DNA from: Pseudomonas sp. MUP55
Lineage (GTDB): Bacteria; Pseudomonadota; Gammaproteobacteria; Pseudomonadales; Pseudomonadaceae
Assembly: GCF_034043515.1 (NCBI RefSeq)
Contig: NZ_CP138214.1
Coordinates: forward strand, 3,100,001 to 3,164,000
Direction of reading: 5' to 3'
Length of the DNA stretch: 64,000 nt
Shown here one piece after another: positions 17,956 through 26,266 of this stretch. Position 1 is the stretch's first letter; each line of letters begins with the position of its first letter. The position numbers and the translations under genes are program-made. The notes under the pieces were generated by a model. The model was not told where the DNA came from and searched no databases. It saw nothing but the letters and a program-made list of their open reading frames with translations.

Positions 17956-18519
17956 TTACGCAGTCAGGGGCCCGGACACGCGGTAGGCGTCTATCAAGGT
18001 ATCGAAAAGCGCGATGTCCGAGCGGCTTCTGGCGATGAGTTGAGCGCCGGCGACGGCTGCAAATATGGCGCGTGCCCGCGCTTGAGCGTCTTGCGGTTTG
18101 CACACCTCGGCGGCCGTAAGAAGCTTGGTTATCCAGGCGATATTCACGTCAGCAAACATCTGGATTTCCGTGGTCATTTCGCTTGGCAGTTTGTCAGTTT
18201 CGGCGCCCACGAAGCTGGCGAGGCAAAGGCGATTATCGGCTTCAAGGGATCGACGAAAAATCTCGGGAAAGCGACGCAGGGCGTCTAGCGGGTTCGGGTC
18301 TTCTTCGCAGATCGTTTCGAGTGCGGCCGCGCCATCTTGCCAATAGCGCTTGGCGACCGCCACGCCCAGATCGGCTTTGCTGGGGAAGTGATAGTAGATG
18401 CTCGCCGCTTTGATGCCGACAGCTTGGGCAAGGTCGCGAAAATTCAGGCCGTTGTAGCCCTGCGACTGGGCGATCTTGGTGGCGGCCAACAGGATGGCTT
18501 CTCGGGCGTTGGTGTTCAT
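17956..18519 (-). CDS. TetR family transcriptional regulator
   Basis: A 187-residue repressor. The N-terminal helix-turn-helix is clear (AREAILLAATKIAQSQGYNG, then FRDLAQAVGIKAASIYYHFPSKADL), with a ligand domain after residue 60. The AAAGG before the ATG supports the start. It lies downstream of the glutathione transferase on the same strand, and an inverted repeat of the same family as those before the transferase sits 64 bases upstream of its start. I infer that it represses both its own gene and the transferase and responds to an electrophilic compound. It converges with the ABC operon, whose stop is only four bases away. Confidence 0.88.
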   Translation of the reverse strand: MNTNAREAILLAATKIAQSQGYNGLNFRDLAQAVGIKAASIYYHFPSKADLGVAVAKRYWQDGAAALETICEEDPNPLDALRRFPEIFRRSLEADNRLCLASFVGAETDKLPSEMTTEIQMFADVNIAWITKLLTAAEVCKPQDAQARARAIFAAVAGAQLIARSRSDIALFDTLIDAYRVSGPLTA

Positions 18520-18582
18520 TGTGATGCCTTTCGTCCTGAGGACGATGTCTCGAAAAATGTGGCGCCATGCTATCTCAAAAGC

Positions 18583-18600
18583 CTACCTTTGGTTAGGTAG
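18583..18600. promoter_or_regulatory. Inverted repeat, candidate TetR operator (autoregulatory)
   Basis: ctacctttggttaggtag is an imperfect 18-base inverted repeat (outer arms CTACCT/AGGTAG perfect). It shares the half-site GTTAGGTA with the two repeats ahead of the glutathione transferase gene and lies between that gene's stop and the TetR start, the right place for autorepression. Confidence 0.6.
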
Positions 18601-18678
18601 ATGTCAGCGTTCAACGGGTGTCCGTCAGGAACGCCATGTGGCGGCGATCCCAACGGTTGCCCACAACCCACCCAACCC

Positions 18679-19380
18679 TTATTCGGCCGGCGAATCCAGT
18701 TCAGGAATGCCACTGTTGCGATCGGCGTAGGCAGCCTGGAAGCCAGGGCGTTTCTGCCAGCGCTTCCAGTAGGCGTCCAGAAACTCGAAACGCTCATCCA
18801 GCGGGGTGGCGTTGACCGGGAACTTGGAAAACGCGATGGCGGTGGCCAGGGTTATGTCGGAAAAGGTCGGAGCATCGCCGCCCAGCAACCATTCACGGCC
18901 GTCAGACAGATGACGGTTGACCAGCGCCGCATGGGCCAAGGCTTCCTTGCGGCAGTGCTCGCCCCAGGCCTCGTTCTTGGTCAGTTCGAGCTTGAACCCG
19001 AGCCCGGTGTGCAGCACGTGAAACGCGGTGACGATGCGGTACAGGATGTGCACCCAGACCCGGTTGTCCCACATGTTATCCAGCCCTTGCTCCAGCGCGC
19101 TCTCGCCCATGATCTTGCGACCGGGATAGGTCTGGTCGAGGTAGCGGACAATGGCGGCCGTCTCGGAAATGAAGCTTCCATCTTCCAGTTGCAGCGTGGG
19201 CGTCTCGCCCCACGGATTCATGTTCAGGTGACGCCAGCCACGCTGCTCGCCACCCGGGGACATGTCATAAACGGTTTCGTCGAACAGATCGGCGATGCCC
19301 TTTTCGTGCATGAACAGGCGCAGGCGCTGTGGGTTAGGGAAGGCCGAAGGCGAAGTGAAAAGCTGGAGTTTAGTGGTCAT
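18679..19380 (-). CDS. Glutathione S-transferase family protein
   Basis: A 233-residue protein with a thioredoxin-like N-terminal domain (about 1-85; TTKLQLFTSPSAFPNPQRLRLF, then NPWGETPTLQLEDGSFISETAAIVRYLD) and an all-helical C-terminal domain (about 95-220). The Ser-Glu-Thr in FISETAAIV is the glutathione-binding motif of this fold. It likely conjugates glutathione to electrophiles. AGGAT before the ATG supports the start. Two operator-like repeats sit just upstream, and a TetR gene follows, so it is probably induced by its own substrate. Confidence 0.88.
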   Translation of the reverse strand: MTTKLQLFTSPSAFPNPQRLRLFMHEKGIADLFDETVYDMSPGGEQRGWRHLNMNPWGETPTLQLEDGSFISETAAIVRYLDQTYPGRKIMGESALEQGLDNMWDNRVWVHILYRIVTAFHVLHTGLGFKLELTKNEAWGEHCRKEALAHAALVNRHLSDGREWLLGGDAPTFSDITLATAIAFSKFPVNATPLDERFEFLDAYWKRWQKRPGFQAAYADRNSGIPELDSPAE

Positions 19381-19407
19381 GGTCGATCCTGAGTGGGGCT
19401 GGCTGAT

Positions 19408-19427
19408 TACCTAACTAACGTTAGGTA
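19408..19427. promoter_or_regulatory. Perfect inverted repeat, candidate TetR operator
   Basis: TACCTAAC-TAAC-GTTAGGTA has perfect eight-base arms around a four-base spacer. It ends 28 bases before the glutathione transferase start (reading the minus strand), where repressor binding would block transcription or elongation. Two related copies occur nearby. Confidence 0.7.
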
Positions 19428-19466
19428 TCTGAACAATAGCGAGCGAACTGGCTAGCGTCAAGCCCC

Positions 19467-19486
19467 TACCTAACATTTGTTAGGCT
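19467..19486. promoter_or_regulatory. Second copy of the TetR operator-like repeat
   Basis: TACCTAAC-ATTT-GTTAGGCT has the same four-base spacer and perfect six-base inner arms (CCTAAC/GTTAGG). Its centre is 59 bases from that of the copy at 19408. Together they flank the likely promoter of the glutathione transferase gene. Confidence 0.6.
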
Positions 19487-19590
19487 CTTGATTGCCACGG
19501 TTTGCATTGAAGTGCTGAAAGGCTGCGGTTACAGCGTCTGGGTTTCGCGGGCCGTTTCATATGTTGAATCGGGAGATGTCGAGCAAAGCC

Positions 19591-19812
19591 CTATTCAGCT
19601 CGCTCCACAACCACTGTAATCGGGCCAGGTCTGTCAAATATCGACACATCGCCCTCGACCTTTCCAAGTATCACGACCCAGGCTGGGGAACGCGACCGCT
19701 GCGGTAACGTCAAGCTGCGTGTTGCGCAACGCGTCATGGCCGTTGGCGTTTGCGAACACGCCCATGAAACCGCGGACGGCCGACTCGCACGTCCAGTCGC
19801 GCACGCTCTCAA
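19591..19812 (-). pseudogene. Possible frameshifted gene remnant
   Basis: Inside the 565-base gap between the glutathione transferase and the pectin lyase, two minus-strand frames look protein-like in succession. One reads VESVRDWTCESAVRGFMG and continues to about 19690; the other reads AWVVILGKVEGDVSIFDR and ends in VVVERAE followed by a stop at 19591. A single frameshift near 19670-19690 would join them. I do not recognise the protein, and the case rests only on how the text reads. The rest of the gap holds the operators and the pectin lyase promoter. Confidence 0.25.
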
Positions 19813-19951
19813 CTGAACCTGACCTGAAGCAACTCGGGATCGGGACCCAAACCGTTTGATAAATACCGCTGCGTATTCAAATCATAGCCTGCCTCATTAA
19901 CCAGCCAGGCCGGGTTTTCTGCGCCTGTACTAGAACGTTCAGGAGATGCAT

Positions 19952-21196
19952 TTGAAGCCCAGCACTTGCCTTGTGCGCTGCCTGTCTGCGTCCATACTCT
20001 GCGCGGCGCTGATATCACCCCTGTGTGCATGGGCCGATAATCGTCCCGTGGGCTTTGCCAAGGGGGTCACCGGGGGCGGCAACGCCACGGTCGTGCACCC
20101 TGCGACGCCCGATGAACTCAAAACGGCCCTGTGTGCGACCTACGACCGCCGCGGTCAGTGCACGGATGAGACGCCGCGCGTCATTGCCCTGGACCGCACA
20201 TTCGATTTTCGCGGTTCGGTTATCTCGAACGGCAGCGCCCAGGTCACAGAGGCCGGCTGCATGGCCAATGCCTGCCCCAAGGGCGGTGGGCAATGGGCGA
20301 TCGATGGCGCCAATCATTTTTGCCAGTCCAGACCACCGGCCACCGTGACCTATGACAAGGCCGGGTTACAGCGCCTGAAGATCGGGTCGAACAAGACGCT
20401 GATAGGCCTGGGCAATCACGCCGGTATCCAGGGCATGGGCCTGTTCGTCGGCGGCGGCGCGCACAATGTGATTGTGCGTAACCTGACCCTGTCTGACATC
20501 AACCCGCGCGTGGTCTGGGGCGGCGATGCGCTCACGCTGGACAATGCCGACGGCGTTTGGATCGACCATGACACGTTCGTACGTATCGGCCGGCAGATGG
20601 TCGTCACCGGTTGGGGCAGCGCGACGCACGTGACGCTGTCCAACAATGAGTTCGATGGCCGTACGCCCTACTCCGCCACCTGTGATGGGCATCATTACTG
20701 GGTGTGGTTGTTTCTGGGGCATCACGACACCCTGACACTGGTCGGCAACTACGTGCATGACACCTCGGGACGCGCGCCTCATTCCGGTGGCATGGGTGAT
20801 GCCGATGTTCGCGCACAACTGGTCAACAACCTGTTCGCGCACCTCTCCTACCAGGGCGCGATCATGTCGCGTACCGCCACCTCACACTTGCTGGTGGAGG
20901 GCAACGCTTTCGAGGATGTGTCCCATCCCCTGTTCAACGACACTCGGCAACCCGGCACGGCCTTCGCGCCCTTCGCACAAGCGGCTGGGGACGCCTGCCG
21001 GGGCGTGATCGGCAGGCCTTGTGTGGCCAATCAGCAACACCTGAGCGGCGATGATTACCGGCCCCAGGACGTACCGGCGCTGGCGGCGTTCAGTGCATCC
21101 CGTGAATACCTCATCACGCCGAAGCCTGCTGAAATTGCGCTGGCCCAAGTGCCCGCAAACGCAGGAGCAGGCCACCTTAACGCGGGGAAAAACTGA
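19952..21196 (+). CDS. Pectin lyase, polysaccharide lyase family 1
   Basis: A secreted parallel beta-helix enzyme of about 414 residues. A signal peptide ends near LCAWA. The core RNLTLSDINPRVVWGGDALTL, then DNADGVWIDHDTFVRIGRQM, matches the pectin lyase branch (methylated pectin cleavage by beta-elimination) better than pectate lyases: WGGDA, WIDH and GRQ motifs are all present. It is also Cys-containing, as usual for secreted lyases. The start is debatable: ATG 19946 touches the AGGAG ribosome site, while TTG 19952 has ideal spacing of six bases, so I prefer TTG. Its stop overlaps the rhamnogalacturonan lyase start (TGATG), so both are made together. This suggests growth on plant cell walls. 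Confidence 0.85.
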   Translation: MKPSTCLVRCLSASILCAALISPLCAWADNRPVGFAKGVTGGGNATVVHPATPDELKTALCATYDRRGQCTDETPRVIALDRTFDFRGSVISNGSAQVTEAGCMANACPKGGGQWAIDGANHFCQSRPPATVTYDKAGLQRLKIGSNKTLIGLGNHAGIQGMGLFVGGGAHNVIVRNLTLSDINPRVVWGGDALTLDNADGVWIDHDTFVRIGRQMVVTGWGSATHVTLSNNEFDGRTPYSATCDGHHYWVWLFLGHHDTLTLVGNYVHDTSGRAPHSGGMGDADVRAQLVNNLFAHLSYQGAIMSRTATSHLLVEGNAFEDVSHPLFNDTRQPGTAFAPFAQAAGDACRGVIGRPCVANQQHLSGDDYRPQDVPALAAFSASREYLITPKPAEIALAQVPANAGAGHLNAGKN

Positions 21197-22782
21197 TGCG
21201 ACGTACAGTGCTGATGGTGTTGTGTGGCATGGCGGTTGTCGCTCAGGTGCATGCCGCCAGTTTCGGGGCTACGCGCACAGGTACCCGGATCGTTGTCGAT
21301 ACCGGCGCCGATCTGGTCTTCAGCGTGGATACCCGCAACGGTGACCTGGTGTCCATGCGCTTTCACGGCCACGAGCTGCAGACCACCGAGCCCAAAGCCT
21401 CGCACATTGCTTCCGGCCTGGGCACCGCGCAAGTGGAGGCCCGCACGGTGGGCGACGTCATCGTGATCAGCGCACGGGCAGGTGATTTGATCCAGTACTA
21501 CCTCGCCGATAAAGGCCGCAACGCCATCTACATGGCCACCTACGCCCCGACCTTGCTGCCGGTGGGCGAACTGCGTTTTGTCGCACGACTCAACGTCAGC
21601 ATGCTGCCAAAGGCTGACCATGGCACCGACTCCAATGTCGGCACTGCGATCGAAGGCAAGGATGTATTCCTGCTGCCGGATGGGCGCACCAGTTCCAAGT
21701 TCTACTCGGCACAACCGATGATCGATGACCCCATGCACGGCGTTAAGGGCCCGGGCGTCGCGGTGTACATGCTGATGGGCAATCGCGAACACAGTTCCGG
21801 CGGGCCGTTTTTCAAGGATATCGCCACCCAAAAGACCGCCGTCACCCATGAGCTGTACAACTACATGTTCTCCAACCACACCCAGACCGAGCCCTACCGA
21901 GGCGGCCTGCACGGGGTGTATGGGCTGCTGTTTACCGACGGTGAAGCGCCGTCCGAAGCCTTGACCAACCTGGCTTTCGTCAACAACAGCCTGGGGCTCG
22001 CGGGCTATTTGGACAGTGCCGGACGCGGCGCGGTAACAGGGCGCGTTTACGGGGTGGCCCCCAGCCTGCCCGCCGTGGTGAGCCTGAGCAATACCAGCGC
22101 CGAGTACTGGGCACCTGTCGATGGCAACGGTCGGTTTCAACTGACGGCTGTACGTCCAGGGCAGTACCGAATGACGCTTTATCAGCGTGAGCTGGAAGTG
22201 GCGCAAAGCACTGTACAGGTGAAGGCTGGCAGCACCGCGCAAACAACCCTGCAGGCGCGGCCGCCGACAGGTCAGGTGAAATGGCAAATCGGCGTGCCCG
22301 ATGGCACCCCGATGGGTTTTCGCAACGCCGGGCTGCTGTCATCGGCCCATCCAAGCGATACACGAATGGCGCCATGGGCCCCCGCCACCTACACCGTCGG
22401 CAGCAGCCACCTCGACGCGTTTCCCGCGGCGCAATGGCGCGACATCAACAGCCCTACCCGGATCGAGTTCGTCCTGGCCGCCAACGAGGTGCATGACTGT
22501 CACCTGCGTGTGTTCCTCTCGCTGGCTCAAGCCGGCGGCCGCCCACAGGTAAGCGTCAACCAGCACTGGACCGCGCCCGTGCCCCCCGCCTCCAACCAAC
22601 CCAACAGCCGCGGTATCACCCGAGGCACTTATCGGGGCAATAACACCGTGTTCGAGGTGAGCATTCCGGCCAGCGCGTTACGGCCGGGCACGAATACGCT
22701 GGAGATCGGCGTTGCATCGGGCCAAGCCGGCAGCGGCTTCCTGAGCCCTGGTTTTGTGTTTGATAGCGTGCAGTTGAGGTAG
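21196..22782 (+). CDS. Rhamnogalacturonan endolyase, polysaccharide lyase family 4
   Basis: A 528-residue secreted lyase that should cut the rhamnogalacturonan I backbone of pectin. A signal peptide ends near QVHAA. The catalytic domain (about 25-270) contains KDVFLLPDGRTSSKFYSAQP and the Tyr/His-rich VTHELYNYMFSNHTQTEPYRGGLHGVYG region. A fibronectin-III-like domain follows (about 275-345, VTGRVYGVAPSLPAVVSL) and then a carbohydrate-binding-like beta-sandwich to the end (KWQIGVPDGTPMGFRN onward). This three-domain order is the PL4 family standard. It complements the pectin lyase encoded just upstream, with which it shares one base at the stop/start. Confidence 0.87.
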   Translation: MRRTVLMVLCGMAVVAQVHAASFGATRTGTRIVVDTGADLVFSVDTRNGDLVSMRFHGHELQTTEPKASHIASGLGTAQVEARTVGDVIVISARAGDLIQYYLADKGRNAIYMATYAPTLLPVGELRFVARLNVSMLPKADHGTDSNVGTAIEGKDVFLLPDGRTSSKFYSAQPMIDDPMHGVKGPGVAVYMLMGNREHSSGGPFFKDIATQKTAVTHELYNYMFSNHTQTEPYRGGLHGVYGLLFTDGEAPSEALTNLAFVNNSLGLAGYLDSAGRGAVTGRVYGVAPSLPAVVSLSNTSAEYWAPVDGNGRFQLTAVRPGQYRMTLYQRELEVAQSTVQVKAGSTAQTTLQARPPTGQVKWQIGVPDGTPMGFRNAGLLSSAHPSDTRMAPWAPATYTVGSSHLDAFPAAQWRDINSPTRIEFVLAANEVHDCHLRVFLSLAQAGGRPQVSVNQHWTAPVPPASNQPNSRGITRGTYRGNNTVFEVSIPASALRPGTNTLEIGVASGQAGSGFLSPGFVFDSVQLR

Positions 22783-22816
22783 ACCCTGTCTGTATTTCGG
22801 GCAGCAAGCCATGCAA

Positions 22817-24001
22817 TCACAGCGGAAACTCAGCCCTGACCAGGGTCCCGCCTTGGGGGCAATTGCTTGCGGTAATTGTCCCACCATGGGCCTGACAGAT
22901 GGCACGGGCAATGGACAGGCCCAAGCCACTGCCACCGGAATACCGGGCCCTGGAACGCTCTGCCCGCCAGAAACGGTCGAACACGCTGTCCAGGTGTTGC
23001 GCCTCGATGCCGGGGCCGCGGTCACCGATTTCAATCACGACCCGATCATGAATTCTGTGCGCCATGACGTTCAATTCGCCACCGCCCCCCGCGTAACGCA
23101 GCAGGTTATCGAACAGGATGTTCAGCACCTGCCCCAGGCGATCACGATCGGCATGGATATGAAGCCCATCTGCAATGCTGAGGTGCGTTTGAACATGAGC
23201 CTCATCCAGTTGCGGCTGGAACCAGGCCAGCCGTTCGGCAAGCAAGGCGGCCAATGAAAAATCGCTGCGCTCCAGCACCAGCCGCCCCGCCCTGGCCATC
23301 GACAACAGGTGCAGGTCATCCACCAGTTTTCTGAGTTGGTCAAGCTGGCGCTTGACCATGCCTAACTGCACGGCATCGCTCGGAAACACCTCATCAAGCA
23401 TGCCCTGAACCCGCCCCATCGCCGCATTCAACGGCGTGCGCAGTTCGTGAGCAATGACCGCGCTGGACTCGCGCACATCACGCTCGTAGCGCTCCAGTTG
23501 CGTGGTCATGCTGTTGAAGTCGCTGACCAACCGTTGCAGCTCGTCGGGCGCTTGCTTGTGAGGTGGCAGGCGGGTGAGGAAATCCCCCCCGGCAACGCGC
23601 CGTGCACCCTGAGCAATCGCTGAGAACTGGCTGGACAACGGTCGCGAAAACCACATGCCACAGACAATGATGATCGGGATAGCAGCCATCACCAGACAAG
23701 CCAGAATCAGCCAGTCGCGGTTGGCCATGTCCGGCTGGAAGAACTCCACCGGATAGTATTCGGCAACCAGCTGGCGCAAGCGTGTCTCGTTGAGCTGCGG
23801 CTCGGCGCGCAGCTGCAGCAACTCCTCGCGCGCCGCCGGCGGCAAGTGCTGCAAAAAATACCGGTCTGACAGCCTGAAGTTGATCCACATGCAGAGGGCG
23901 ATCACCACCACCGCGCCGATCGCCAACAGGCTCATGCGCATGCCGACCCAGCGCCACAACGGTTTGTCGTTGCCTCGTGATTTCTCAAGCATGTTGCTCA
24001 C
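22817..24001 (-). CDS. Sensor histidine kinase (BaeS-like)
   Basis: A 394-residue membrane sensor. Two membrane segments (about 22-42 and 97-118) enclose a short periplasmic sensor region of about 55 residues, followed by a HAMP linker, the phosphoacceptor His185 in VIAHELRTPLNAAMGR, and an ATP-binding domain with N, G1 and G2 boxes (LFDNLLRYAGGG; IEIGDRGPGI; YSGGSGLGLSI). It is expected to phosphorylate the response regulator whose stop overlaps its start (ATGA). The pair is divergent from an RND efflux operon, which is probably its target. What it senses is unknown; the short periplasmic domain is typical of kinases that sense cationic peptides, metals or envelope stress. Confidence 0.9.
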   Translation of the reverse strand: MSNMLEKSRGNDKPLWRWVGMRMSLLAIGAVVVIALCMWINFRLSDRYFLQHLPPAAREELLQLRAEPQLNETRLRQLVAEYYPVEFFQPDMANRDWLILACLVMAAIPIIIVCGMWFSRPLSSQFSAIAQGARRVAGGDFLTRLPPHKQAPDELQRLVSDFNSMTTQLERYERDVRESSAVIAHELRTPLNAAMGRVQGMLDEVFPSDAVQLGMVKRQLDQLRKLVDDLHLLSMARAGRLVLERSDFSLAALLAERLAWFQPQLDEAHVQTHLSIADGLHIHADRDRLGQVLNILFDNLLRYAGGGGELNVMAHRIHDRVVIEIGDRGPGIEAQHLDSVFDRFWRAERSRARYSGGSGLGLSIARAICQAHGGTITASNCPQGGTLVRAEFPL

Positions 24002-24687
24002 CTGAACCGATAGCCAATGGAGCGCACCGTCACCAGCACACCCGCGATGCCCTGGCTTTCAAGCTTGCGCCGAAGATTATGCACGTGTGCGTCCACCACG
24101 CGGGCCAACGCTTCGCTGTCCGGCAGGCAGATTTCGAGCAGTTCATCGCGGGTGAAGGCTTTCGAGGGCGTCTTGAGCAACGTGACCAGCAGTTTGAATT
24201 CCGTGGGTGTCAGGTCCAACAGCTGCGGTTGCCCATCACCGCGTTCAATGGCAGCGGTAAAGGCAATGAGGTCGACCCGCAGGTTTTCATAGCGCAGCAG
24301 TTGCTCCACCGGTTGGCTGCCCGCGGTACGCCGCAACACGGCGTGCACCCGCGCCACCACCTCGCGTGGACTGTAGGGCTTGACCACATAGTCGTCGGCG
24401 CCATAACGCAAGGCACCCAGTTTTTCCGGCTCGTCGCCCATGGCCGTGACCATGATCACCGGCGTGTCGCTGCTGCGACGTACGGCGGACAACACCTCGA
24501 TGCCACTCAGGCGCGGCAGCATCACATCCAGCAGTATCAGGTCGGGCCGCCAGCTCTTGTGCAGGTCGAGACCGCGCTGGCCGTCTTCGGCCAATGCCAC
24601 CTCAAAGCCGTCCCGCTGCAGATAGGCTTCCAGAATATTGGCGCTGTCGGCGTCGTCTTCGACGATAAGGATACGTTTTCCAGACAC
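23998..24687 (-). CDS. Response regulator, OmpR/PhoB family (BaeR-like)
   Basis: A 229-residue response regulator. The receiver domain has the acidic pair at residues 11-12 (IVEDDADS), the phosphoacceptor Asp54 (LILLDVMLP) and Lys in YVVKPYSPREV. A winged-helix DNA-binding domain follows (about 135-229; LTPTEFKLLVTLLKTPSKAFTRDELL, with VDAHVHNLRRKLE as recognition helix). It is the first gene of the two-component operon and faces the efflux operon at 24785 across 97 bases, so one shared regulatory region likely serves both. Confidence 0.92.
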   Translation of the reverse strand: MSGKRILIVEDDADSANILEAYLQRDGFEVALAEDGQRGLDLHKSWRPDLILLDVMLPRLSGIEVLSAVRRSSDTPVIMVTAMGDEPEKLGALRYGADDYVVKPYSPREVVARVHAVLRRTAGSQPVEQLLRYENLRVDLIAFTAAIERGDGQPQLLDLTPTEFKLLVTLLKTPSKAFTRDELLEICLPDSEALARVVDAHVHNLRRKLESQGIAGVLVTVRSIGYRFR

Positions 24688-24784
24688 AAATACGCCTCTT
24701 GATGAAACCTTGATAATTCACGAACGGTTTATTGAAAGTCCGCTGCCAGTATTGCCTTACGCCTGACTTTCGCGAACCGATCCT

Positions 24785-26266
24785 ATGCCGACCACTGCAT
24801 CGCTGTCCAAGCCTATCAAGCTGCCTGAACGCCTCGGCGCGGTTTTGCTGCTGGTCGGCATGTTGACTGGTTGCTCACTGGCTCCGGCGTACCAGGCGCC
24901 CGCGCTGCCGGTGCCGAACGACCTGCACGGCGGCCCGGAAACGGGCGCGCCATCGGCCATGACCAACGCGGTAGAGCGGCTTACCGAAGAAGAAAAACAG
25001 CTGCTGATCGGGCTGGACTCATCGGCGCAGCTACCCCGGTTGGTTGATCAGGCCCTGAACTACAATCGGGACCTGCGCCTGGCGTTATTGCGTGTCGAGC
25101 AGGCTCGCGCCCAGTACGGCATTTCCCGCGCCGATCGCTGGCCAACGGTGGCACTGGGGCTGCAACGCAACCGCCAGCGCTTGCACGACAAGGCTGCCGA
25201 CGAGCGTTACGGCCAGGACATCGCGGTGGCCTCCGTAGGCGTGTCGGACTTCGAGCTGGATTTTTTCGGCAGGGTTCGCAGCCTGGCCGGCGCGGCGCAG
25301 CATGACTACCTGGCGACACACTACGGCGCCCTGGCCGCGCGCAAGGCGCTGATTGTGGAAGTGGCACGTTTGTATTTGCAGGAACGCTTGCAAGCAGGCG
25401 TGCAGGCCGACATGCAGTCCATCTCCGACGAGCAAAACCATCTGCTGGGCCTGCTCGTCGGCCAGCAAAAGGAAGGCCTGGTAGCCCAGGACACGGTCGA
25501 TACCCAACGCATGGAGGTTCATCGAGCTACGCGGCAATTGCAGGATGCAAGCGCCGACCACGAGCGCGCATTGCAGGCGCTGTCATGGGTCACCGGTTAT
25601 CAGGTCGCCCCTACTGCGCAGGCCACACAAACCCCCGCCATCGACCTCGGCACTCCGCCATGGCTGGTCGAACTGCCGTCACAGCGACTGTTGCAGCGGT
25701 TCGATGTGCGCCAATCCGAAGAAGCGCTGCGCGCAGCGAATGCCAACATCGGTGCCGCGCGTGCGGCGTTCTTCCCCTCGATCACCTTGAGCACCGGTGC
25801 AGGCATAGCCAGCCCGCACTTGAGCAGCTTGTTCTCATCCGGCAGCGGCGCGTGGTTGTTCACACCGCAACTGAACCTGCCGCTGTTCGACGGGGGCCGT
25901 AACCGGGCCAACCTTGACTTGGCCACTGCGCGCCAACAGTCAGCTGTCGCCCAATACGAAAAAACCGTGCAGGACGCCTTCCGCGAAATCGCCGACCTGT
26001 TGAGCCAACGCCAACAAGCCTTGGCCAACGCCACCACGCAAATCGATCTGGCAGCGTTGACCGCATTAAAGGCCAAGCGTCTCGACCAGCAGATCGCCGC
26101 CGGTGCGGCGGCACGTTCGGAGCACCCGACGGCTGCCATTCGCCTGGCTGAATCGGCCACTGAATTACGCAAGGCCACCTACCAATTGCTGTTCAACCGC
26201 CTGGTGCTGTATCGCGCGCTGTCCGGCGCACCGTTGTTTTCCTCCGCAGAAAGGGTTTCACCATGA
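24785..26266 (+). CDS. RND efflux outer membrane lipoprotein (TolC/NodT family)
   Basis: A 493-residue outer membrane factor. The lipobox LTGC puts the lipidated Cys at residue 30, followed by SLAPAYQAP, the usual start of the mature NodT-type channel. Two homologous halves are visible: GVSDFELDFFGRVRSLAGAA and PQLNLPLFDGGRNRANLDLA, each followed by a helical coiled region. It forms the exit duct for the RND pump encoded two genes downstream. Having this gene first in the operon is the reverse of the usual adaptor-pump-channel order. Its stop overlaps the MipA gene start. Confidence 0.9.
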   Translation: MPTTASLSKPIKLPERLGAVLLLVGMLTGCSLAPAYQAPALPVPNDLHGGPETGAPSAMTNAVERLTEEEKQLLIGLDSSAQLPRLVDQALNYNRDLRLALLRVEQARAQYGISRADRWPTVALGLQRNRQRLHDKAADERYGQDIAVASVGVSDFELDFFGRVRSLAGAAQHDYLATHYGALAARKALIVEVARLYLQERLQAGVQADMQSISDEQNHLLGLLVGQQKEGLVAQDTVDTQRMEVHRATRQLQDASADHERALQALSWVTGYQVAPTAQATQTPAIDLGTPPWLVELPSQRLLQRFDVRQSEEALRAANANIGAARAAFFPSITLSTGAGIASPHLSSLFSSGSGAWLFTPQLNLPLFDGGRNRANLDLATARQQSAVAQYEKTVQDAFREIADLLSQRQQALANATTQIDLAALTALKAKRLDQQIAAGAAARSEHPTAAIRLAESATELRKATYQLLFNRLVLYRALSGAPLFSSAERVSP

